12,273 nt of DNA, from NCBI GenBank assembly GCA_945860255.1, contig CAMAQI010000055.1:1-12273 (forward strand), given 5' to 3'. A program made the position numbers and the translations under genes. The DNA is from Methylacidiphilum caldifontis (GTDB lineage Bacteria > Verrucomicrobiota > Verrucomicrobiia > Methylacidiphilales > CAMAQI01). Position 1 is the stretch's first letter; each line of letters begins with the position of its first letter. The notes beneath the pieces are model-generated. The model was not told the origin of the DNA. It ran no database searches and saw nothing but the letters and a program-made list of their open reading frames with translations. Below are positions 7,011 to 12,273 of the stretch, piece after piece.

Positions 7011-7482
7011 GATTCGTTTTATTACGGCGTCGGGAAAAGAACTCGAGTCGATATATGCCCGCCTCGTTTATGAATTGTAGAATCGGTTATCTTTTCATTT
7101 AAAACAGGGGGCCATTGAATGGTAATCAATGCCTCGGCAGGAATTAACGAAGAAGGTTCCGATGCTTGTGTATAAAGGAGTTCTATTTGAAAACAGGAGA
7201 GGAGAGGAGGTTGATTGGACGGAAGGATGTTCCATCCAGAATCGATCCATATTTTTTGGGGTTTCCCTAAAAGTTTCGCTGACTGAGAGGCTGGGTGCGT
7301 GTCACAGGAATAAAACCGCTCAAAGCAGTTTCTATTGACTCAAATTGGCAGGGCAAGGGAGAGCAGGTGCTCGTCACCTTAATTATTCCAGACCAAAAAA
7401 GAGAAGAGCGGGTCAAAAGCCTAAATCCGATTCTCTATCCCTCTGCTTTGCAAAAATAAACCGTTCAACAACGAGGCTCGGA
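7011..7482. other. Decayed intergenic stretch between the prepilin and LacI genes
   Basis: No intact gene is visible in these 472 bases. It holds the start-less prepilin-like remnant (7022-7339, minus), a stop-free plus-strand frame (7295-7459) of uncertain meaning, and, just after the LacI stop, a short second LacI-like C-terminus in another frame (7461-7487). No promoter or terminator stands out. Confidence 0.6.
7022..7339 (-). pseudogene. Remnant of a second prepilin-like gene (C-terminal part, no start codon)
   Basis: The minus strand is open from 7339 to a TAA at 7024-7022, about 105 codons, with protein-like composition. Examples are KIWIDSGWNILPS, CFQIELLYTQASEPSS and AEALITIQWPPVLNEK, ending in VLFPTP. 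It contains no ATG or GTG, only one TTG far inside, and an in-frame TGA at 7342-7340 closes it upstream. The beta-strand-plus-WPP ending and the position 11 nt before a prepilin gene suggest the C-terminus of a companion pseudopilin whose N-terminal helix is lost. Homology is inferred from pattern and context, not proven. A frameshift or sequencing error upstream could also explain the missing start. Confidence 0.5.
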
Positions 7483-8541
7483 TCAATTGTTTTTTACAAG
7501 AGTCGGTTCGATCATGAGGTGTAAACGCACCGCATCTTTATTCTGTATTCTCCAACGAATTAAATCAGCAGCTCTTTTGCCGATCTCTTCGGCATGAAAG
7601 TCGATCCCTATTATTTTGGGGCGCAACTCCGAAAACCGCCCTTCATGATAGTCAGGTGAAACGATGATCGGAAACTCTTTATCTGAAAGACCTTTTTGCT
7701 TTAATTGCCGGTGAATTTCATAGGCGATCATATCCGTTTCAGTAAACACCCCGACCTCTTTCCATTCCTCTGGAGAAATCTGATTCAGAAATGAGGAAAT
7801 AACTTCTTGATTCACATGATTATGATTGGGGCCTCGAATAATAAGATGAATATCTTCAAAAATTCTCAGTTCTAATCTTTGCTCCCTGATTTTTTCGATC
7901 ACGAGGGAGGTTCTGTGATTATTGAATTGAGGGGAAGGAGTTGAACGAAAAATGAAGATTTTTTGTTTTCGAGACTTAAGCAAAACATCAGAGGCAATCT
8001 CTCCCATGGATGAAACGGAATAGGAAGCCCAATCCCCTAGAGAGGGGCGTTGTGTCCCTAAAATCGTCACGACGGGATAATTCGATAAGTTCTTTGGAGG
8101 CGTGAGTCCATCGGGAGATCTCAACAAAAAATAACCGACGGCGCTCTTTTGTTCAACGAAGGCCTCAAACGCGCTTTCATCCGGAATCGTTCGGATGAGA
8201 CAGTTTGCCCCTTGATTCCGAAGTGCTGATTCAATTCCATCAAATACGGACATATAGATGTGAGAACGTTGTGAGATCCACTGAAGCGTAATGTCACCCA
8301 ACAGCAAAATTGCGAAAGTAGACTCGTTTTTTCGACGTTCGTAAGGTGAGGGATTTTCGGGAGCGACAAACCCCGATCCCTGATCGTATCCTAGAGCCTC
8401 CATTGCGAGTCTCACTTTGGTCACGTTCTTCGATTTTACCAATGTGGGCACATTAATCACTCTCGAAACGGTTGAAATAGCGACCCCCGCCTTTTTTGCG
8501 ATATCCTCTAATGTCACCGATTTATATTTTTCTCTAGGCAT
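7483..8541 (-). CDS. LacI-family transcriptional regulator
   Basis: This is a complete 352-aa LacI/GalR-type regulator. The N-terminal helix-turn-helix VTLEDIAKKAGVAISTVSRVIN (9-30) is followed by the hinge-helix region ending in AMEALGYD (46-53). After a linker comes a periplasmic-binding-protein-like effector domain from about residue 72 (FAILLLGD) to the conserved end IEPTLV. Such proteins dimerise and bind a palindromic operator in response to a small sugar-like ligand. The ligand is not deducible, and no sugar-use genes are nearby. The start ATG at 8541 places the HTH at the usual distance from the N-terminus, but no Shine-Dalgarno is evident. The upstream region contains CATG-T-CATG (8554-8562) as a short palindrome, not a classic LacI operator. 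The stop at 7483 is followed at once by another LacI-like tail in the +1 frame. Confidence 0.93.
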   Translation of the reverse strand: MPREKYKSVTLEDIAKKAGVAISTVSRVINVPTLVKSKNVTKVRLAMEALGYDQGSGFVAPENPSPYERRKNESTFAILLLGDITLQWISQRSHIYMSVFDGIESALRNQGANCLIRTIPDESAFEAFVEQKSAVGYFLLRSPDGLTPPKNLSNYPVVTILGTQRPSLGDWASYSVSSMGEIASDVLLKSRKQKIFIFRSTPSPQFNNHRTSLVIEKIREQRLELRIFEDIHLIIRGPNHNHVNQEVISSFLNQISPEEWKEVGVFTETDMIAYEIHRQLKQKGLSDKEFPIIVSPDYHEGRFSELRPKIIGIDFHAEEIGKRAADLIRWRIQNKDAVRLHLMIEPTLVKNN

Positions 8542-8704
8542 AACGAATCAGAGCATGTCATGATTTTTCATAAAAAAAAGTTAATTTAACCCAAATTTTG
8601 ATTAGGAATCTGAGAGGTAAATCAATTCGTGCGACATCCTATGGGGAAGGGTTTTCTGTGCAGCCAATCTTTAGTAGTGATTCAAAGAGGTTTCATTCCT
8701 TTGA

Positions 8705-9376
8705 TTATCTCCAATAGTTTCGTTCTAAAGAGCGAAATTGAATTGCTTCAAAAAGATCCTCTTCGATTAAGGTCGGACGATCGGCGAGGTCGGCGATGGT
8801 TCTTGCCACTTTCAGGACACGATCAAAGCCGCGGGCACTTAATCGAAGGCTCTCGAGCGATTGCTCCATCATCTTTTGGGTCATTTCCCCTAAGGCGCAA
8901 TATTTACGAATTTCAGTAGCCCCCATTTGTGAGTTACAGCGGATCGCGGGAGTTTCTTTGAACCGTTTACTTTGTCGCTCACGACAAGCACTGACGCGAT
9001 CCCGAATCGATCCCGAACTCTCGCCTAAGGGACGATCAAAGAAATCCTCTTTTTTTAAGGCAGGAACTTCGATCTGAACATCGATCCGATCTAAAAGTGG
9101 ACCCGAGATTCGATCTCGATATTTTTGTGAAAGCACCCCGGGAGAGTTCCCTCCCTCCCCTTGTCGGCTGGTGGGAGAGGGATTCATCGCCGCCACGAGC
9201 ATAAATCGGGCGGGAAAAGTAAGGGTTCCGGTGGCTCGGGTGATCGTGACCTTTCCATCTTCAAGCGGTTGTCGTAAAACCTCTAAGGTACTGCGTCGAA
9301 ATTCCGGAAACTCATCTAAAAATAAAACCCCTTCGTGAGCGAGGCTGACCTCTCCAGGGGAGGGGACTTTCGATCC
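8705..9376 (-). pseudogene. comM: ComM/YifB Mg-chelatase-like AAA+ helicase, C-terminal half, disrupted by transposon
   Basis: ComM/YifB is an AAA+ hexameric helicase, shown in naturally transformable bacteria to promote branch migration during DNA integration. Here only about 224 C-terminal codons remain of a family norm near 500. The fragment starts at the conserved G-S-x-x-P-x-PGEVSLAH segment and retains Walker B GVLFLDEFPEF (about 9299-9331). It also keeps the sensor AAMNPSP, the arginine-finger region GPLLDRID and the C-terminal Mg_chelatase_C domain (RLSARGFDRVLKVARTI). The N-terminal domain and Walker A are missing. An ATG at 9388-9386 extends the frame, but the codons from 9377 up lie in the transposon end, so that start is an artefact of the insertion. 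The rest of comM should lie beyond the right end of the transposon. The truncated ATPase cannot bind ATP normally. Confidence 0.9.
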
Positions 9377-9383
9377 TGACAAA

Positions 9384-9470
9384 AACATTAAATGACCCGA
9401 AAATATAAGGTGAATTTAGCAATTTTTAACAATTAATACCTCAAAAAAGTAACAAAAGATTTATCGAAAT
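9384..9470 (+). repeat. Three direct repeats in the transposon left end, putative TnsB-binding sites
   Basis: Three about 20-nt segments at 9384-9404, 9428-9448 and 9451-9470 share the pattern AACA-N4-AT-N4-C-R-AAA in the same orientation. The first two agree at 14 of 21 positions. The first starts 7 bases inside the proposed terminus. Tn7's left end likewise carries three separated 22-bp TnsB sites, the outermost lying a few bases from the tip. The region is AT-rich, so chance similarity is not excluded. Confidence 0.45.
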
Positions 9471-9474
9471 TATT

Positions 9475-9503
9475 TTAGCAAAGCTATGAAAATGTGTTAT
9501 TAT
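9475..9503 (+). promoter_or_regulatory. Likely sigma70-type promoter for the tns operon
   Basis: TTAGCA (9475-9480, 4 of 6 consensus) and TATTAT (9498-9503, 5 of 6) have an exact 17-base spacer. The start site would be near 9510, only about 8 bases before the ATG at 9518. This argues against the upstream GTG at 9494 as the tnsA start. It lies just inside the three end repeats, so TnsB bound there could repress transcription. Confidence 0.5.
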
Positions 9504-9517
9504 TACAGCTGTTTACT

Positions 9518-10354
9518 ATGCCAAAGGTCCTTTTTCGACCAAACACATCCGCTCCATATAAGGAGCCGGAAATGAATGCTGCTCTCATGAATTTTCGAGG
9601 AGGGAAAGCTTTCGAAGAAGGGATGCTTAGTGCTCGAAAAATTAAAAAAAGCCATACAAGTCTCACGGGAGCCCTTGTTTCTGTAAAAGACGAGCTTTTT
9701 AAGGCTTTTGAATCGGATTTAGAGAGAGATTTTCTCATTCTTTTGGATTTCGATCCTTTGGTAAGCTCCTTTTATGATCAGCCTGTAAGGATCCCGTATG
9801 AGCTTTTGTCGGGGAAAATGGGATATTATACTCCCGATATTCTCGTGTATTACCGTACCAACCACGTAAGTGGACTACTAAAATGCCCGCTACTAGCAGA
9901 AATAAAATACAAAAAAGATCTTCAACAAAATCATCACGAATACGCCCTTAAATTTAAAGCAGCTGAAAAATATGCCCAAGAACGAGGATGGGAGTACAAG
10001 GTTTTAACAGAAGATGACATTCGAACTCCGCTCTTTTGGAATGCAAAATTTTTGAGATCATATCGAAGAATTAAGCCCAAAGTCGTAGAAGGAGAACTTC
10101 TGTTAGAAATTCTTCAGGAGGGGAAAATTATAACGGTTCAAGAGCTTCTTGATGAAGCCGCCCGAAGAAGGGTTGCTGATTCCGAAAAGTTCGAACCTGC
10201 CCCTCAAAATGACTTCTATGCAAAAGCATCTCTTTTAAGCACTCTTTGGTATTTTGTATTACAACGTGTTTTCGTTAGCGATTTAAGCCAGAAGCTCACC
10301 ATGCAATCCCCCTTATGGATTTACACGAGGGACATCCCCATGACGAATGAATGA
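9518..10354 (+). CDS. tnsA: TnsA-family transposon endonuclease
   Basis: TnsA cleaves the 5' ends of the transposon while TnsB cleaves the 3' ends, allowing clean excision. The 278-aa length matches Tn7 TnsA. The N-terminal restriction-endonuclease-like domain carries SDLERDFL with E69, YYTPDILV with D107, and the ExK pair E128/K130 (AEIKYKKD). These align with the E-D-(Q/E)xK active site of Tn7 TnsA, and GWEYKVLTEDDIR follows as in that protein. The C-terminal part (about 190-278) corresponds to the winged-helix TnsA_C region that contacts TnsC. ATG 9518 is preferred to an in-frame GTG at 9494 because the likely promoter overlaps the latter. The stop overlaps the tnsB ATG by 4 nt. All catalytic residues are present, so the protein should be active. 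Confidence 0.88.
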   Translation: MPKVLFRPNTSAPYKEPEMNAALMNFRGGKAFEEGMLSARKIKKSHTSLTGALVSVKDELFKAFESDLERDFLILLDFDPLVSSFYDQPVRIPYELLSGKMGYYTPDILVYYRTNHVSGLLKCPLLAEIKYKKDLQQNHHEYALKFKAAEKYAQERGWEYKVLTEDDIRTPLFWNAKFLRSYRRIKPKVVEGELLLEILQEGKIITVQELLDEAARRRVADSEKFEPAPQNDFYAKASLLSTLWYFVLQRVFVSDLSQKLTMQSPLWIYTRDIPMTNE

Positions 10355-12192
10355 AAATTATTAATTTCAAAAAGGGAGAGATCATTCGGTATAAGGATCA
10401 AGACTTCGCCTTTGATTCGGCGATTGATACCCAAAAGGTGGTCGCCTTTCATCTTTTGAAGGGTAATCGCGAAGTCATTGAAATTTCAGAAATTCGCTCA
10501 TTAGAACCCGGAAGTGAAAGCGCCGAACTTTCAAGTTTGAAGCCTGGGGAATGGGAAATTGCAGTGGATCGGTTTAATACGATTAAACCACTTCTTTCGA
10601 GAGGAAGAGAAAAAGCACTTTACCGAAAAATCTCTCAGGAAAAAGGAGTTCACGTGGCTACACTTTACCAATGGCTGGGACGCTTTCTTAAAACCGGTAA
10701 AGTTATATCGCTTCTTCCTTCTCAAAGAGGACCCAAAATCGGAAAAGTACGTTTAGAAAATGAAGTGGAAGAGATTATTCAAGAATCGATTCAAAGTCTT
10801 TATTTGACCAATCAACGGTTCTCCATGATACGAGTTTACGAAGCCATCGTATTAAAATGCAGGGAAAAGGGAATTAAACCCCCTCATATTAATACTGTTC
10901 GAAATCGAATTCGGTCAATTCCTGAATATAAGAAAAGCAAGTGCCGTGATGGATGGAGATACGCGGAGCAAAATTTTACAGAAAATAAAAATTCTATCTC
11001 GGCAGATTTCCCTCTGTCAGCAGTTCAGATTGACCACACTCTTTTGGACATCATTCTTGTTGATGATTCCTCTCGAATGCCTGTAGGGAGGCCATGGATC
11101 ACTCTAGCTTTCGACGTGTATTCCCGGATTGTTCTAGGTTTTTATATTTCATTCGATCCTCCAGGAACTCTCTCAACGGGGCTATGTATCACTCGATCAT
11201 GTCTGCCTAAAGATAAATGGCTCATGCAGTTGGGCGTGAATGCTAATTGGCCCTGTTGGGGTTTACCTGTAACTATTCACGCCGATAATGCCAAAGAATT
11301 TCGCGGTAAAATGCTAAAAATGGCATGTAAAAATTATGGGATTGAACTGGAGTGGAGACCTGTGGCTCAACCTCACTGGGGAGGCCATATTGAGCGCTAC
11401 ATGAAAGTTCTGGCCGATCATCTAAAATCTCTTCCTGGTGCAACTTTTAGTAATCCCGATGAAAGAGGAGATTACGATTCAGATAAAAAATCAGCCCTCA
11501 CAATTTCTGAACTTGAGCGTTATTTAACCATTTTTATTTGCAATAACTATCATGCCAAAATTCATTCAGGAACAGGAAAAACTCCCCTGGCAGCATGGAA
11601 CGAAGCGATCATAGGAACAATCGAAATAACGGGCATAGGATTACCTCAACTTGTAACAGATGAAGAATCTTTCCGAATGGATTTTTTACCTTTTGAGGAA
11701 AGAACTATAAATGAATACGGCGTGAGGCTCGAAGGAATTCATTATTTTGCCGACGTGTTGCGGCCCTTTATCAATTCAAGAATTCCTGGAAAATATGGAA
11801 TTCGCCGGAAATTTATCTTTAGACGGGATCCCAGAGACATCAGCATTATCTACTTTTGGGACGAAGATAACAAAGCCTATCACCCAATCCCTTACCGCAA
11901 TACAGCACTTCCTCCTATTAGCTTGTGGGAATTAAAAGCTGCCCAGCGTCATCTCAAAGAAAAATCGCTGGCAAACTATGATGAGAGTACTGTTTTCTCC
12001 GCGATCCGAGAACTACGTTCTCTCGTCGAGACTTCTGTAAAGGAAACCAGAAAGAAACGCCGTACAAATCAAAGGAAAACGATGCACAGCGAAGTTCATT
12101 TGAAGAAAAAAGATGAAATTTCAAAATTGAAAGAATCGTCATCCGATGATCTTTCTAAATTTAAGCCCTTTGATGAAATTGAGGTCTCATGA
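10351..12192 (+). CDS. tnsB: TnsB/TniA DDE transposase
   Basis: This 613-aa retroviral-integrase-superfamily transposase recognises the transposon ends and carries out 3' cleavage and strand transfer. Residues about 75-200 hold helix-turn-helix DNA-binding domains (GVHVATLYQWLGRF at 99-112; a second unit near 150-190). The rve catalytic core has D228 (VQIDHTLLD), D312 (IHADNAKEF) and E348 (GGHIERYM), a full DDE triad. A Mu-transposase-like C-terminal beta barrel follows (about 440-515, with KFIFRRDPRDISIIYFW). The tail from 565 is rich in Lys, Arg and Ser, as expected for the segment that contacts the TnsC/TniB ATPase. The start and stop overlap tnsA and the next gene by 4 nt each, giving coupled translation. 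It could equally be named tniA. The adjacent TnsA places it in the Tn7-like branch rather than Tn5053/Tn402. Confidence 0.93.
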   Translation: MKIINFKKGEIIRYKDQDFAFDSAIDTQKVVAFHLLKGNREVIEISEIRSLEPGSESAELSSLKPGEWEIAVDRFNTIKPLLSRGREKALYRKISQEKGVHVATLYQWLGRFLKTGKVISLLPSQRGPKIGKVRLENEVEEIIQESIQSLYLTNQRFSMIRVYEAIVLKCREKGIKPPHINTVRNRIRSIPEYKKSKCRDGWRYAEQNFTENKNSISADFPLSAVQIDHTLLDIILVDDSSRMPVGRPWITLAFDVYSRIVLGFYISFDPPGTLSTGLCITRSCLPKDKWLMQLGVNANWPCWGLPVTIHADNAKEFRGKMLKMACKNYGIELEWRPVAQPHWGGHIERYMKVLADHLKSLPGATFSNPDERGDYDSDKKSALTISELERYLTIFICNNYHAKIHSGTGKTPLAAWNEAIIGTIEITGIGLPQLVTDEESFRMDFLPFEERTINEYGVRLEGIHYFADVLRPFINSRIPGKYGIRRKFIFRRDPRDISIIYFWDEDNKAYHPIPYRNTALPPISLWELKAAQRHLKEKSLANYDESTVFSAIRELRSLVETSVKETRKKRRTNQRKTMHSEVHLKKKDEISKLKESSSDDLSKFKPFDEIEVS

Positions 12193-12273
12193 GTTTTGAT
12201 CATCTTCACCCAGATACCATTGCAAGATTAGATACCAGTGATCAAAAACGGATTGAAACCTTAAGAAATCCTG
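12189..12273 (+). CDS. TniB/TnsC-like AAA+ transposition regulator, first 28 codons
   Basis: The ATG at 12189-12191 overlaps the TnsB stop (12190-12192). The visible N-terminus, ending ...TSDQKRIETLRNP, fits the start of TniB proteins, where an xxERIxxIRxxRWIxYPxA segment precedes the AAA+ core. Position directly after tnsB is where tniB/tnsC always lies in these elements. The ATPase would link the TnsA/TnsB complex to the target-selection protein. The Walker motifs lie beyond the window, so the call rests on context and a short motif. Confidence 0.75.
   Translation, partial: MSFDHLHPDTIARLDTSDQKRIETLRNP

Larger units (their letters stand above)
9377..12273 (+). mobile_element. Tn7-like transposon inserted in comM (left end, tnsA, tnsB, tniB/tnsC start)
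   Basis: A TnsA endonuclease, a DDE transposase and a TniB/TnsC-type AAA+ gene are co-directional and joined by ATGA overlaps. They lie directly against an abruptly truncated comM. The boundary is placed at 9377, where comM homology ends after the GGA codon (9376-9374) and the element would begin TGACA, compatible with the TG...CA termini of the Tn7/Mu group. TnsA implies cut-and-paste excision. The target-selection gene (TniQ/TnsD type), cargo and right end are outside the window. The boundary could shift by a few bases. Confidence 0.85.

Noticed and set aside
7129..7338. 69-codon plus-strand frame beginning with ATG
   Set aside because: It is antisense to the prepilin-like remnant, whose minus-strand translation is longer and more protein-like. 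The plus frame shows no recognisable feature.
8542..8704. 163-bp gap between comM and LacI genes searched for operator, promoter and terminator
   Set aside because: Only weak short palindromes (CATG-T-CATG; ATGA-N4-TCAT) and no properly spaced promoter were found. A CAAAG/CTTTG stem lacks a T run.
8629..8919. 96-codon plus-strand frame
   Set aside because: It covers the 3' end of the comM fragment in antisense and has no coding features of its own.
9494..9517. GTG start for tnsA adding eight hydrophobic residues
   Set aside because: The GTG lies between the -35 and -10 of the best promoter candidate, so it would not be transcribed. The ATG at 9518 is downstream of the predicted start site.

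Overview
The window looks like a chromosomal segment of a free-living bacterium interrupted at its right end by a Tn7-like transposon. A prepilin-type protein, the tail of a second prepilin-like gene and a LacI-family regulator lie side by side. That combination, with moderate G+C content, recalls Verrucomicrobiota/Lentisphaerota (PVC group). This taxonomic guess is inference and no marker gene here settles it.

Layout. Positions 1-29 (minus) are the 5' end of an initiator tRNA-fMet. Divergent from it, 177-1574 (plus) encodes a complete beta-CASP metallo-beta-lactamase RNA-processing nuclease. Between this gene and the convergent minus-strand operon lies an unusual 135-bp inverted repeat built from CACGGATNN units. 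Positions 6383 down to 1757 form one tightly packed minus-strand operon: hisH, a 110-aa protein resembling the N-terminal module of HD-GYP proteins, an HDOD protein, a degenerate (probably kinase-dead) GAF/histidine-kinase-like protein, and a REC-PP2C-HATPase protein of HsbR type. Three junctions are 4-nt ATGA overlaps and the fourth is a 7-nt gap, so a histidine/purine-pathway enzyme subunit is translationally tied to a regulatory cascade.

Positions 6471-8541 hold a prepilin-type protein, a start-less remnant of a second one (7022-7339), and a complete LacI-family regulator, all on the minus strand. The 472 bases between the prepilin and LacI genes appear decayed.

Positions 8705-9376 are the C-terminal 224 codons of comM/yifB (Mg-chelatase-like AAA+ helicase), cut off just upstream of the Walker B motif. 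From about 9377 to the window end runs a Tn7-like transposon. It has a left end with three direct TnsB-site-like repeats, a promoter, tnsA (endonuclease), tnsB/tniA (DDE transposase) and the first 28 codons of a tniB/tnsC-like AAA+ regulator, again joined by ATGA overlaps. comM is the known integration site of the Tn7-related AbaR/Tn6022 islands of Acinetobacter, so a very different host may be using a similar attachment site. The cargo, targeting gene, right end and 5' half of comM lie beyond the window.
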